64,000 nt of DNA from Sphingobacterium cavernae (GCF_008520265.1 NZ_VIQM01000022.1:1-64000), one strand, 5' to 3'. Shown: positions 34,920 through 44,239, numbered from the stretch's first letter. Made by a program: numbers and translations. The notes: a model not told the origin generated them from the letters alone.

Positions 34920-35201
34920 ATTTAATATATCCTTTTTAACATCCTTTTCAACCCAAAAAGAAACAATAGGAAACAGGGATAGTACAAAATACTTAACTAC
35001 ACGAGAAAATTTCCAATTATAAGTCTGCCAACACATGATTAATAAGATGACAAAAATGACTACTAGGAATCCGTGGATAGATCCAGCTACACGCACAGCC
35101 TCTGGTATATCTGCAAGATATTTTAAGGGCATAGCAACAAAAAATAAGATCACTGTAGATATTGCTTCCCACAAAGCAACTTGTTGAAAAATTCGTAACA
35201 T
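34899..35201 (-). CDS. DUF3817 family membrane protein
   Basis: A 100-residue integral membrane protein with three hydrophobic segments (about 8-27, 40-59 and 67-84). The sequence FVAMPLKYLADIPEAVRVAG followed by GSIHGFLVVIFV matches DUF3817, a family of unknown function whose conserved residues surround a central GxxHG. The last four codons lie in the downstream terminator hairpin. Neighbours are metabolic and give no clue. Identification as DUF3817 rests on the visible motif pattern. Confidence 0.8.
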   Translation of the reverse strand: MLRIFQQVALWEAISTVILFFVAMPLKYLADIPEAVRVAGSIHGFLVVIFVILLIMCWQTYNWKFSRVVKYFVLSLFPIVSFWVEKDVKKDILNKTKASV

Positions 35202-35468
35202 ACTATATATATATTTGCATCACGAAAATAGCTAATTATTAAACATATAATCAATCATACCCCTTTATTGACTAAACATTGACAATAAAGGCTATAAAAC
35301 ACATAATAGGACATTTCTAAATTCACTTCGAAGACGCTTAACCTAAGTAAACAACACAAAATATTTATTAGTTTTAGTCATTTAGCTATCAATATAATAT
35401 CGCTAAGCCGAAAAAAAAATGTATTTTTGGCTACAAAATTTGAAAAAGAAAACTAATTCAAAAACTAT

Positions 35469-36857
35469 ATGAACTACGACATTATTGTGATTGGATCTGG
35501 ACCGGGTGGTTATGTAGCTGCTATCCGTGCATCTCAATTAGGGTTTAAAACTGCCGTTGTGGAGCGCGAAGCTTTAGGTGGTATTTGTTTGAACTGGGGA
35601 TGTATTCCTACAAAAGCTTTATTAAAAAGTGCGCAAGTATTTGAATACTTAAACCATGCAGAAGAATACGGAATTAAAGTACAAGGCGGTGAAGCTGACT
35701 TTGGTGCAATCGTAAAAAGAAGTCGTGGTGTTGCAGAAGGCATGAGTAAAGGTATCCAGTTCTTGATGAAAAAGAACAAGATCGATGTGATCATGGGTAC
35801 TGCCAAGATAAAAAAAGGTGGTAAAGTAGAAGTGAAAGCTGCTGACGGAAGTACTAAAGAATACACAGCTAAACATACAATTTTGGCTACTGGTGCACGT
35901 TCAAGAGAATTACCAAACCTACCACAAGATGGTAAAAAAATCATTGGTTACCGTCAAGCAATGAACTTACCTACCCAACCAAAATCATTGGTAGTAGTTG
36001 GTTCAGGTGCTATTGGAGTTGAGTTTGCATATTTCTACAATGCTATCGGTACTAAAGTTACTATCGTTGAATTTATGGATCGTATCGTTCCTGTTGAAGA
36101 CGAAGAAGTATCGAAACAACTTGAAAAATCATTGAAAAAAGCAGGTATTGATATTTTGACTAAATCAGAGGTAACTTCTGTGGATACTTCAGGTGCATTG
36201 TCAAAAGTTAATATTAAAACTGCGAAAGGTAATGAAGTAATCGAAGCTGAAATCGTCTTATCAGCAGTAGGTATCGCTCCAAATATCGAAAACTTAGGTT
36301 TAGAAGAAGTAGGAGTAAAAGTAGACAAAGGTCGTGTACTCGTAGACGATTACTACAAAACAAATATTGATGGTGTTTACGCAATTGGTGATATTGTCAA
36401 AGGCCAAGCTTTGGCTCACGTTGCCTCCGCGGAAGCTATCACTTGTGTTGAAAAAATCAAAGGTTTGCATGTAGAACCAATCAACTACGGTAACATTCCA
36501 GGATGTACTTACTGTTCTCCAGAAATTGCTTCTGTAGGTCTTACAGAAAAAGCTGCACGCGAAGCAGGTTACGAAATCAAAGTGGGTAAATTCCCATTCT
36601 CTGCATCGGGTAAAGCTTCAGCTGCTGGTGCAAAAGATGGTTTCGTGAAAGTAATCTTCGATGCTAAATATGGCGAATTGTTAGGCGCGCATATGATCGG
36701 TGCTAACGTAACAGAAATGATCGCTGAAATCGTTGTTGCGCGTAAATTAGAGACTACTGGCCATGAAATGATCAAAGCGGTTCACCCTCACCCTACAATG
36801 AGTGAAGCTATTATGGAAGCTGCTGCTGATGCTTACGGTGAAGTGATTCACTTATAG
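35469..36857 (+). CDS. lpdA: Dihydrolipoyl dehydrogenase (paralogue 2)
   Basis: A 462-residue E3 flavoenzyme. FAD fold VIGSGPGGYVAAIRASQLGF, redox disulfide GGICLNWGCIPTK, NAD fold VVGSGAIGVEFAYFYNAIGT, FAD segment VYAIGDIVKGQALAHVASAE and catalytic His-Glu in HPHPTMSEAIMEAAAD. The disulfide surroundings (ICLNWGCIPTK) differ from paralogue 1 (TCLNVGCIPSK), so these are old paralogues, not a tandem duplication. This is the type usually serving pyruvate dehydrogenase in Bacteroidota (inference). A TATTTTTG box near 35421 may be the promoter. It ends at a terminator. Confidence 0.95.
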   Translation: MNYDIIVIGSGPGGYVAAIRASQLGFKTAVVEREALGGICLNWGCIPTKALLKSAQVFEYLNHAEEYGIKVQGGEADFGAIVKRSRGVAEGMSKGIQFLMKKNKIDVIMGTAKIKKGGKVEVKAADGSTKEYTAKHTILATGARSRELPNLPQDGKKIIGYRQAMNLPTQPKSLVVVGSGAIGVEFAYFYNAIGTKVTIVEFMDRIVPVEDEEVSKQLEKSLKKAGIDILTKSEVTSVDTSGALSKVNIKTAKGNEVIEAEIVLSAVGIAPNIENLGLEEVGVKVDKGRVLVDDYYKTNIDGVYAIGDIVKGQALAHVASAEAITCVEKIKGLHVEPINYGNIPGCTYCSPEIASVGLTEKAAREAGYEIKVGKFPFSASGKASAAGAKDGFVKVIFDAKYGELLGAHMIGANVTEMIAEIVVARKLETTGHEMIKAVHPHPTMSEAIMEAAADAYGEVIHL

Positions 36858-36877
36858 CAGTCAGTTTATATAATACG

Positions 36878-36910
36878 AAAGGATGCATATTTGAATATGC
36901 ATCCTTTTTT
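36878..36910. terminator. Terminator between lpdA paralogue 2 and lacI-type gene
   Basis: AAAGGATGCATAT (36878-36890) pairs with ATATGCATCCTTT (36895-36907) around TTGA, followed by T-run. Confidence 0.85.
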
Positions 36911-36940
36911 ATTTTTGGAAAATCAAAATAAATATGAACT

Positions 36941-37957
36941 TTATTGATATACCAATTTAGAAGCAAAAATATGATCAATATTCGTCGAGTCTAAATCTTT
37001 ATTATCTAATAATTCAAATAAAACACTCGCAGCTTTAGCACCTTGCTCAGCAGGGTATTGCTCAATACTTGCTAAAGGTGGATTATCCATATACTTCCAT
37101 AAGGAATAATTGGCAAAACTAATGATTTGAATATCGTGACCTAAATAAATACCTTTCTCTTTTGCGTATTTAATAATATCAAAAGTCACATAATCATTAA
37201 ATGCAAGAATGGCAGATGGTCTATCAGCTAACCCTCTTAACTTTTCCATTGCGGCGTAATTACTTTCTTCTGTCAACTCTGAATATACTACGTATTTCTC
37301 TTCAAAATTTAATCCATTATCCAATAATGCTTTTTTAAATGAAAGCGTACGCTCGCCTGCAGCTTTTAATGTTTCTGGGCCATTAATTAAAGCTATTTGT
37401 GTATGCCCTCGCTCTGCAAAAGCTTGTACGGCTTCCTGAATGCCTGTCGAAAGGTCACAATAAACTTTAGGAACATCTTCTATACCTTCTGGCACGCAAT
37501 CAAAAAAAACAATAGGAATTTCATATTTACGTAGACGCTCTATGAAGTCTAGATTAGTTGTATTCTTGCCAAGAGACATTAGAACCCCATCTACTCTATG
37601 GTTTCGGAAGCTGTTAATGATATTCAATTCACGCTCCGGATTATCTAATGATTGTCCTAATAGAACGGTAAATTTTTGTTGTTCGGCTACCTCTTCTATC
37701 GCACTAATTGCGGATGCAAAAAACGGTTCAGATAGTTTTGGTAAAATTACACCTATAGTAAATGTTTTACGTTGTTTAAAAAAAATTGCAGTTTGATTCG
37801 GCTCGTAGTTTAATTCCTCTGCTAATTTCTTAACACGCATTGTAGTTACCAAGCCTATACTTGGATGATCATTAAGAGCGCGAGAAACTGTTGAAGGTGA
37901 GATCCTTAATTTTCTAGCAATTTCCTTAATTGTAATAGGCTTATTGGGCTTATTCAT
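36941..37957 (-). CDS. LacI-family transcriptional regulator
   Basis: A 338-residue repressor. The N-terminal helix-turn-helix and hinge (residues about 7-65) read ITIKEIARKLRISPSTVSRA, then LNDHPSIG and KKLAEELNYEPNQTA. The rest is a periplasmic-binding-protein-like effector domain (IGVILPKLSEPFFASAISAI, DGVLMSLGKN, PSAILAFNDYVTFDI). The effector is usually a sugar, but no sugar catabolic or transport gene is within this window, so its regulon is elsewhere or unknown. It is co-directional with the lolD-S41 group, 39 nt beyond the protease stop, and may be read from it. Confidence 0.92.
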   Translation of the reverse strand: MNKPNKPITIKEIARKLRISPSTVSRALNDHPSIGLVTTMRVKKLAEELNYEPNQTAIFFKQRKTFTIGVILPKLSEPFFASAISAIEEVAEQQKFTVLLGQSLDNPERELNIINSFRNHRVDGVLMSLGKNTTNLDFIERLRKYEIPIVFFDCVPEGIEDVPKVYCDLSTGIQEAVQAFAERGHTQIALINGPETLKAAGERTLSFKKALLDNGLNFEEKYVVYSELTEESNYAAMEKLRGLADRPSAILAFNDYVTFDIIKYAKEKGIYLGHDIQIISFANYSLWKYMDNPPLASIEQYPAEQGAKAASVLFELLDNKDLDSTNIDHIFASKLVYQ

Positions 37958-37996
37958 TCGTATTAAAGTTTGTATATGATGACCTAAATATACTTA

Positions 37997-39643
37997 TTAA
38001 AAATGAACTTTTTTGGCAGGAAATTTATACATACCCTGAATTTTTTGTGGAGAAACACATTCTTGCGAAAATTTTCTCTCAAAATTAGTTTTTCCCGAAA
38101 CGGAACGAGACTGGGTTGATTTAAAAACTCCTGTTTTAATATGTCCTAACGCCGCCGCTAACATAGTCTCTTCTTGATTACCAAAGTCTAAAAAAGAGTC
38201 ATATTCCCAAACATGGGAATTCGGTTTAAGGCCGGCAAAGTAATCTCCTACTCCATTCTTGTTAAACATCTGGAATGATGTTACATATAATTCATTACTC
38301 GAACTAACTATTTCCACAGGAAAAAACCCAACAGGCTTACCGTATGTATTTTGAGCTATATTGGTTTTACCATCCGAACTATAATTGCCAACCATATAGA
38401 CCTGCATGTAAGGAGATAATGTATTAATCAACAACTCACTTGCCGATGCTGTTTCATTAGTAACTATAAAATATACACGAGATAAATTGAGATTTCCTTT
38501 CTTTGAAAAATAAACTGGTGCAAATTCATCACCTGGTTTATCCCAACCAAACTCTTTTAAAATTGAATTTATTTTATATGTATACATTAATTGTCCAGAG
38601 GCTGATGATGGAGCCATCACATCGGACAAATACTCTGCCGTTAAGACTGACCCCCCACCGTTATACCTAAGATCTACAATCATTTCAGACACATTTTGTG
38701 CAGTAAATTTTTCAAAAACATCCCGTAATCTTGTTTGAAAACTCTTGCCGACACCTTTATCATTCACCCAAGCATCTGTACTTAAAAAAGAACTCAAGCC
38801 AACATATGCAACCTTGGTATTGCCAACATTCAAAATAGTATCAATATATACAGCATCTATAAAACTGTTATTTCTGTAGGCAATATTAACCGTTTTGATA
38901 ACCCCATCAGGTGTTTTATATTTCACCTCAAGGTTTGATGAATTCAAATAATTATTTAACGTATTGAAATTAGAACTTTTTTGGCTGTTGTAATCAATTT
39001 TTATATCACCATTAAGACTTATTATTTGTTGCCCTCTACGCAAACCTGCGTTATAAGCTGCTGAGTTTTTTTCAATAAAACGTATAAACAAATCTGCATT
39101 TTCTGTACTTGCCTTTTGGAGATACATTAGATCCATTCCAAAACCAGAAATGTATCCTTCTTGTACGGCTCCAGTAATAAATCCGCCTCTATCTAAAAAA
39201 CTATACCAATCGTAAGCTTTAGTTTCTCCTTTAAGATGATCATAAATAATATCTTTATAATACATATACGAATTACCACTCCCAGCATTACTTTTTACAG
39301 ATTTCCCTATAACATTCGCTTTTGTAAGATACATAAGGTATCCTAAAACATCACTTGCAGACTGAAAATATTTCGTATAATTATCTTTCAAATAGTTAGT
39401 AGAATCCATCCTTCCAATATCGGATGTAATTGGACTTAGACCCGATTCCCATAGCGAAAGATACTTATAATAATACCATACTGAATCCTTAAGTCTATTT
39501 TCATAGTCATCATCCACATATACTTTACTTTTATCTATTTCATAGTGATTCTGATTATTTTTCTCATCATCATCTCTTTCGCAAGACAAGAATAGCATAC
39601 CGCACACACACGCAATTCCTAAATAGTATGCAATAGTTTTCAT
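37997..39643 (-). CDS. S41-family (C-terminal processing) protease, lipoprotein
   Basis: From ATG 39643, preceded by AGGAGA, this is a 548-residue lipoprotein (signal peptide, lipobox LFLSC, then an acidic DDD/E stretch). A PDZ-like domain (about 165-260, SAAYNAGLRRGQQIISLNGD) precedes the protease core. VAYVGLSSFLSTDAWV and DLRYNGGGSV lead to the catalytic Ser in VTNETASASELLINTL and the Lys in NYSSDGKTN. An ATG at 39670 is in frame but lacks the RBS and lipobox spacing. It is the last gene of the lolD unit, and the stop of the upstream gene lies in its RBS. Substrates are unknown. Confidence 0.9.
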   Translation of the reverse strand: MKTIAYYLGIACVCGMLFLSCERDDDEKNNQNHYEIDKSKVYVDDDYENRLKDSVWYYYKYLSLWESGLSPITSDIGRMDSTNYLKDNYTKYFQSASDVLGYLMYLTKANVIGKSVKSNAGSGNSYMYYKDIIYDHLKGETKAYDWYSFLDRGGFITGAVQEGYISGFGMDLMYLQKASTENADLFIRFIEKNSAAYNAGLRRGQQIISLNGDIKIDYNSQKSSNFNTLNNYLNSSNLEVKYKTPDGVIKTVNIAYRNNSFIDAVYIDTILNVGNTKVAYVGLSSFLSTDAWVNDKGVGKSFQTRLRDVFEKFTAQNVSEMIVDLRYNGGGSVLTAEYLSDVMAPSSASGQLMYTYKINSILKEFGWDKPGDEFAPVYFSKKGNLNLSRVYFIVTNETASASELLINTLSPYMQVYMVGNYSSDGKTNIAQNTYGKPVGFFPVEIVSSSNELYVTSFQMFNKNGVGDYFAGLKPNSHVWEYDSFLDFGNQEETMLAAALGHIKTGVFKSTQSRSVSGKTNFERKFSQECVSPQKIQGMYKFPAKKVHF

Positions 39644-39654
39644 GAATATTTCTC

Positions 39655-40212
39655 CTAATTTATTACGCAAATCTGATCAAGACTAACATCAAATTCCTCT
39701 GCAAGATAGGGAATTACATCTATTTTCTGATGACGTAATTCGTCTACAAAATAAATCTTAATGAGGTCTTTATATTCACCTAAAATATCCCAATTCAAAA
39801 ATTTAAGTTTATTCAACTGTTCAACTGGGTTTCCTTTAGTTAGAATGGCGACGTTTTTATGAGCTTCAAATAATTTTTGAAGTAAGTTTTTTGCTTCATC
39901 AAATAACTCTAATCTTAGCGGTATTTGCGCATTAGCTCTCAAACGCTCAAGATTTTCATGGTATTTGTCATCGATACCAAATACCTCCTTAGTCGCATCA
40001 AACACCTTTTCTTCTCCATGATATAAATAAACTTTTTTCATGAAGTTAGCCAAATCGTTAGCCTTTACACTTCCTTCCGTGAATTCGTAAAAACTTCCAA
40101 ATAGGTAATAGACTTGTAACAAATAATCTTGCCTTGGAAACAAAACATCATCCAGTTCGAATGCGTATACCGCTTTGTCCAAAGTAATCTTATCTAACAT
40201 CTTAAATTCCAT
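39655..40212 (-). CDS. HAD-like protein lacking the catalytic nucleophile
   Basis: A 185-residue protein of HAD-hydrolase design. Motif I should read DxDx(T/V); here it is FELDDVLFPR, so the nucleophilic Asp is Glu. Motif II is visible (VAILTKGNP) and a lysine (QKIDVIPYLAEEF) fits motif III. The protein stops at ICVIN, exactly where the motif IV GD loop would start. It is therefore probably not a phosphatase, or is a truncated copy. The start overlaps the upstream stop by one base (TAATG), so translation is coupled. It could bind a ligand or a partner instead of catalysing hydrolysis. Confidence 0.7.
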   Translation of the reverse strand: MEFKMLDKITLDKAVYAFELDDVLFPRQDYLLQVYYLFGSFYEFTEGSVKANDLANFMKKVYLYHGEEKVFDATKEVFGIDDKYHENLERLRANAQIPLRLELFDEAKNLLQKLFEAHKNVAILTKGNPVEQLNKLKFLNWDILGEYKDLIKIYFVDELRHQKIDVIPYLAEEFDVSLDQICVIN

Positions 40213-40685
40213 TATCGCGCTACTGCTAAAAAGAAATCCATTTCTGAATCAGACAATACTCCTAGACCATTTACCTCAATATCAACCTGTCTATGCGACA
40301 GCAGATCCGTCTTATCCAATAACACACTTAATGATAATTCTTTTGCTGGATTAGGTAAAATGTCTAATTCCTGTAATTGTGCTTTTAAAGGACAAATAAC
40401 TTGGATACCATATTCTTCGAATAACAACAAAGATTCGGACAAAGATTCAATTTCGGCTATTTGCAATGGCAATATATAATTACAACCATTATCCAACGCT
40501 AATTTCAACATCTCATGAGCGAATGTAGGGTTCACGCCTTTCGGTATTTTTACATATTTTTCCTGCATAAAGACAGGAAGATCTTCTGACGTCGCTTGGA
40601 TAAGTTCATATTTATCCGCTAACAATTTACATACACGCAATCCCAGGCTGTGTGTAGCACTGGTAATTAATAATCTTTTCAGCAC
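40212..40685 (-). CDS. Stand-alone pre-ATP-grasp-like Rossmann protein, function unknown
   Basis: A 157-residue protein that resembles the N-terminal nucleotide/substrate domain of ATP-grasp ligases: LLITSATHSLGLRVCKLLAD, then FAHEMLKLALDNGCNYILPL and LLLFEEYGIQVICPL. The ATP-grasp catalytic domain itself is absent. The C-terminal ~40 residues (LLDKTDLLSHRQVDIEVNGL) have no motif I recognise. Not a fragment by any visible frameshift: both ends are clean and the gene is coupled to lolD (12 nt) and the HAD-like gene (1-bp overlap). Conserved operon structure suggests a joint role; the assignment is weak. Confidence 0.55.
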   Translation of the reverse strand: MLKRLLITSATHSLGLRVCKLLADKYELIQATSEDLPVFMQEKYVKIPKGVNPTFAHEMLKLALDNGCNYILPLQIAEIESLSESLLLFEEYGIQVICPLKAQLQELDILPNPAKELSLSVLLDKTDLLSHRQVDIEVNGLGVLSDSEMDFFLAVAR

Positions 40686-40697
40686 TTTCTCTCCTAT

Positions 40698-41351
40698 CTA
40701 AAATATATTACCGTCCTTCATGTGAATCGTTCGATCTGAAATATTCGCTAACTCCTCATTGTGCGTGACAATTACGAAGGTATGCCCCATAGAATCACGC
40801 AAATCAAAAAACAATTTATGTAAAGCCGCTGCATTCTCTGAATCCAGATTACCCGAAGGCTCATCCGCTAGAATAATTTTCGGGTTATTAATCAATGCAC
40901 GTGCCACTGAGACGCGTTGCTGCTCCCCTCCCGATAGCTGTGATGGCTTGTGACCAGCTCTCTCGGCTACACCTAAAAGATCCAACAATTCCATTGCTCT
41001 CTTCTCCGCTACATCACTTTTTGCGCCACCAATAAATGCAGGAATGCATACATTCTCCAACGCTGTAAATTCCGGCAGCAAGTGATGAAATTGAAATATA
41101 AAACCAATATGCTGATTTCTAAAAGCACTTAACTCTTTCGAGGAAAGTTTATGTATAGCTGCATTATCTATAAATAGCTCGCCTTTATCTGCTTTATCTA
41201 ATGTGCCAATAATATGCAGTAACGTACTTTTTCCGGCACCAGAAGCTCCGACGATGCTGACAATTTCACCTTTTTTCACGGTAATATCCACCCCTTTTAG
41301 GATAGGTAGATTGCCGTAGGATTTAAAAATATTTGATGCTTTTAGAATCAT
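40698..41351 (-). CDS. lolD: Lipoprotein-releasing ABC transporter ATPase LolD
   Basis: A 217-residue ABC ATPase of the LolD/MacB group. Walker [17 protein letters not shown]-loop in [18 protein letters not shown], signature [15 protein letters not shown], Walker [14 protein letters not shown]-loop [11 protein letters not shown]. The [16 protein letters not shown] motif and short length are typical of LolD, which powers lipoprotein release to LolA. LolC/E partners are not in this window. It heads an operon with two degenerate enzyme-like proteins and an S41 lipoprotein protease; divergent from sucC by 135 nt. Confidence 0.93.
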   Translation of the reverse strand: MILKASNIFKSYGNLPILKGVDITVKKGEIVSIVGASGAGKSTLLHIIGTLDKADKGELFIDNAAIHKLSSKELSAFRNQHIGFIFQFHHLLPEFTALENVCIPAFIGGAKSDVAEKRAMELLDLLGVAERAGHKPSQLSGGEQQRVSVARALINNPKIILADEPSGNLDSENAAALHKLFFDLRDSMGHTFVIVTHNEELANISDRTIHMKDGNIF

Positions 41352-41486
41352 GATACGAATTTAAGAAAAAGAATCAGATTGTAAGTTTGCGACAAGGCAA
41401 TAAGCACAAGTGAATAACAAAAGTATCCAAATAAATTCTTGTCTCTTAAGAATAAAAGTCATATTTTTACGTCAAATTTTTTATCA

Positions 41487-42683
41487 ATGAACATTCACGA
41501 ATATCAAGGAAAAGAAATACTTAAAAGTTTTGGCGTAAGAATCCAAGAAGGAATTGTTGCTGACACTCCAGAACAAGCAGTTGTTGCTGCTCAAAAATTG
41601 AAGGAAGACTTTAACTCGGATTGGGTTGTAGTAAAAGCGCAAATTCATGCTGGTGGACGTGGTAAAGGTGGCGGTGTTAAGTTAGCTAAAAACCATGATG
41701 AGGTATTGCAACGTGCTACTGATATCATCGGTATGCAATTAGTGACACCACAGACAGGTCCTGAAGGCAAGAAAGTAAATAAAGTATTAGTTGCTCAAGA
41801 TGTTTACTATCCTGGAGAAAGTGAAACAAAAGAGTTTTACATGTCTGTATTATTAGATCGTGGTACTGGTCGTAATATTATCATGTATTCTACAGAAGGT
41901 GGTATGGATATCGAAGAGGTTGCAGAGAAAACTCCTCATTTGATTTTCAAAGAAGAAATTGATCCTAAAGTTGGTTTACAAGGTTTCCAAGCTCGTAAGA
42001 TTGCCTTCAACTTAGGTTTATCTGGTGCTGCGCACAAAGACATGGTGAAATTCGTAGCTGCATTATACAAAGCTTACGATTCTATCGATGCATCGATGTT
42101 CGAAATCAACCCTGTATTAAAAACTTCAGATGATAAAATTTTAGCGGTAGATGCTAAAGTTAATTTAGATGAAAACGCATTGTACCGTCACGCTGATATC
42201 GCTGCTATGCGCGATGTAACTGAAGAAGATCCAACTGAAGTTGAAGCCGGTGAGTCAAACTTGAACTATGTAAAACTTGACGGTAACGTAGGTTGTATGG
42301 TGAATGGTGCTGGTCTTGCAATGGCAACTATGGATATTATCAAGATTGCTGGTGGTGAACCTGCAAACTTCTTAGACGTAGGTGGTACAGCGAATGCGGA
42401 GACAGTTAAAGCTGGATTCAACATTATCTTGAAAGACCCTAATGTAAAAGCTATCTTGATCAACATCTTCGGTGGTATTGTTCGTTGTGATCGTGTAGCG
42501 CAAGGTGTAATTGATGCTTACAATGAAATTGGTAACATCCCTGTTCCAATTATCGTACGTCTTCAAGGTACTAATGCTGCTGAGGCGAAAAAATTGATCG
42601 ACGAGTCAGGTCTTCAAGTATACTCAGCAATTTTATTGAAAGAAGCTGCTGAATTAGTAACTAAAGTATTAGAAGAGAAATAA
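41487..42683 (+). CDS. sucC: Succinate-CoA ligase, ADP-forming, beta subunit
   Basis: From ATG 41487 this is a 398-residue TCA-cycle enzyme subunit catalysing succinyl-CoA to succinate with ATP formation. It opens MNIHEYQGKEILKSFGV and contains VKAQIHAGGRGKGGGVKLAK (ATP-grasp), FEINPVL and the carboxyl domain NFLDVGGTANAETVKAGFNI and INIFGGIVRCDRVAQGV. An upstream in-frame ATG (41439) adds residues not seen in the family, so the later start is preferred. The alpha-subunit gene is not adjacent. A terminator follows. Confidence 0.96.
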   Translation: MNIHEYQGKEILKSFGVRIQEGIVADTPEQAVVAAQKLKEDFNSDWVVVKAQIHAGGRGKGGGVKLAKNHDEVLQRATDIIGMQLVTPQTGPEGKKVNKVLVAQDVYYPGESETKEFYMSVLLDRGTGRNIIMYSTEGGMDIEEVAEKTPHLIFKEEIDPKVGLQGFQARKIAFNLGLSGAAHKDMVKFVAALYKAYDSIDASMFEINPVLKTSDDKILAVDAKVNLDENALYRHADIAAMRDVTEEDPTEVEAGESNLNYVKLDGNVGCMVNGAGLAMATMDIIKIAGGEPANFLDVGGTANAETVKAGFNIILKDPNVKAILINIFGGIVRCDRVAQGVIDAYNEIGNIPVPIIVRLQGTNAAEAKKLIDESGLQVYSAILLKEAAELVTKVLEEK

Positions 42684-42707
42684 CAATAACTCTCTTTCAA
42701 AATATAA

Positions 42708-42740
42708 AAGCCTCAAATCTGAATGATCTGAGGCTTTTTC
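42708..42740 (+). terminator. Terminator of sucC
   Basis: AAAGCCTCA (42708-42716) pairs with TGAGGCTTT (42729-42737), followed by T-run. Confidence 0.8.
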
Positions 42741-42758
42741 TCATGATTGACTAATATT

Positions 42759-42937
42759 CTAGAATATCTCTGTTTCCCAACCATAAGATCCAGAAGTTTC
42801 ATAATCATCATTTATCAACGGATCATTGTCTTCAGGATTCCTACCCCCAAATGTCAGATTTGTAGAGCCAACAGCGATACCTGTTCTAAATAAAATTCGA
42901 CTTCCATAACCAATGGAGCGTAATACTTTTTCTTCAT
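42759..42937 (-). pseudogene. Small fimbrillin-associated-type protein gene with a one-base deletion
   Basis: ATG 42937 opens with MKKKYYAPLVMEVEFYLEQ, then the frame breaks near 42880 and resumes one base over as GIAVGSTNLTFGGRNPEDND to ETEIF and TAG at 42759-42761. The joined sequence has the pattern of short Bacteroidota proteins (about 60 aa: basic start, a line such as EVxEIELEQGIAxGS, acidic C-terminus) that are often found just upstream of fimbrillin genes. The length of 179 nt is one short of 60 codons, consistent with a single-base deletion. No fimbrillin gene is next to this copy. The interrupted state could also be a sequencing error. Confidence 0.6.
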
Positions 42938-43116
42938 AGGGTTAATTTTTATTTTAAAATAATTTTTCAAAATAATTATTTATTTCATATTTGTAAAATA
43001 TTTTCTAAGAAAAGCAAATAAAATACTCATGAAAGCAAAAAACATGGTTTCCCGCATGGTCAAGTATGCTGTGATTTATTATTCACACAAGCCCATTAAA
43101 CACAAATCTAGCCTTG

Positions 43117-43152
43117 AGAAAACAGCAATTAACAATTCCATTGCTGTTTTCT
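43117..43152. terminator. Terminator hairpin next to tsaD
   Basis: AGAAAACAGCAAT (43117-43129) pairs perfectly with ATTGCTGTTTTCT (43140-43152), 13 bp. It abuts the tsaD stop. Confidence 0.7.
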
Positions 43153-43153
43153 A

Positions 43154-44155
43154 TTAAAAAGGAATACGTGCTAATGGCATAACTTCCTGACCGACAAACT
43201 CACCATTTAAAAATTTATGGTAGCCTGCAATAGCAATCATCGCTGCATTGTCTGTACAATATTCAAATTTTGGGATAAAAACTCTCCAATTGTACTTATG
43301 CCCCATTTCAAGTAGAGACTTACGCAAACCAGAATTAGCAGAAACACCTCCAGCAATAGCGATATCTTTAACACCTGTTTGCTTAGCTGCCTTTTTTAAT
43401 TTATTCAATAAAATCGTCACTATACGATCTTGCACCGAAGCACAAAGATCCTGCATTTGCTCTTCCAAAAAATTTGGATTTTTCTTCATTTCAGCTTGCA
43501 CCAAATAAAGAATTGCAGTTTTTAATCCAGAAAAAGAAAAATTCAAATCTGCTATTTGCGGTTCAGGTAATTTGAATGCTGTTGGATTGCCATCTTTTGC
43601 ATATTTATCAATTAACGGACCTCCGGGGTAAGGAAGATTTAGAATTTTAGCAGTTTTATCAAATGCCTCCCCAGCCGCATCATCCAAAGTTTGACCTATC
43701 AATTCCATATCAAAGTAGTCTTTTACCAAAACTATTTGAGTATGACCACCAGAAACTGTTAAACACAAAAACGGAAAATTTGGCTTTGGATCTTCAATAA
43801 AATGCGCCAAAATATGCGCCTGCATGTGATTTATATCGATCAAAGGAATATTTCGTGCCAAGGCAAATGATTTCGCGAATGATGTACCCACTAAAAGTGA
43901 ACCTAAAAGTCCAGGTCCACGCGTAAAAGCTACGGCATCTACATCATTTTTTGTAATTTTGGCTTGCTGTATTGCTTGATCAACCGTCGGAATAATATTT
44001 TGCTGGTGTGCACGTGATGCCAACTCAGGAACTACACCACCGTATTTGGCGTGAATAGCTTGTGTTGCGATAATATTTGATTTGATTTCACCGTTAATAC
44101 ATATAGACGCTGATGTCTCATCACACGACGATTCGATCCCTAGAATTACAGCCAT
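43154..44155 (-). CDS. tsaD: tRNA N6-adenosine threonylcarbamoyltransferase TsaD
   Basis: A 333-residue ASKHA-fold protein that transfers threonylcarbamoyl to A37 of ANN-decoding tRNAs. Visible motifs: ILGIESSCDETSASI, the metal-binding histidines in DINHMQAHILAHF, PFLCLTVSGGHTQIV (phosphate loop), EAFDKTAKILNLPYPGGPLI and IAGGVSANSGLRKSLLEMG. The C-terminal CTDNAAMIA motif is intact. Length matches the family. A TACTTTTG box on the minus strand lies about 26 nt upstream of the ATG. It works with TsaB, TsaE and TsaC, none of which are here. Confidence 0.97.
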   Translation of the reverse strand: MAVILGIESSCDETSASICINGEIKSNIIATQAIHAKYGGVVPELASRAHQQNIIPTVDQAIQQAKITKNDVDAVAFTRGPGLLGSLLVGTSFAKSFALARNIPLIDINHMQAHILAHFIEDPKPNFPFLCLTVSGGHTQIVLVKDYFDMELIGQTLDDAAGEAFDKTAKILNLPYPGGPLIDKYAKDGNPTAFKLPEPQIADLNFSFSGLKTAILYLVQAEMKKNPNFLEEQMQDLCASVQDRIVTILLNKLKKAAKQTGVKDIAIAGGVSANSGLRKSLLEMGHKYNWRVFIPKFEYCTDNAAMIAIAGYHKFLNGEFVGQEVMPLARIPF

Positions 44156-44239
44156 TTTGGAAGAATTTATTTAACACACAAAAGTATCAAAAAAATACTG
44201 AAAATAACGCTTTGGACTATTGCTAGTATACTTGTACTG

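Noticed and set aside
32647..36857. Tandem duplication producing the two lpdA genes
   Set aside because: The redox motifs (GGTCLNVGCIPSK versus GGICLNWGCIPTK) and overall sequence differ widely, and three unrelated items lie between; they are old paralogues.
43029..43157. A 42-codon plus-strand ORF (MKAKNMVSRMVKYAVIYYSH...) near tsaD
   Set aside because: It reads straight through the 13-bp terminator hairpin at 43117-43152, has no RBS or promoter, and has no recognisable pattern.
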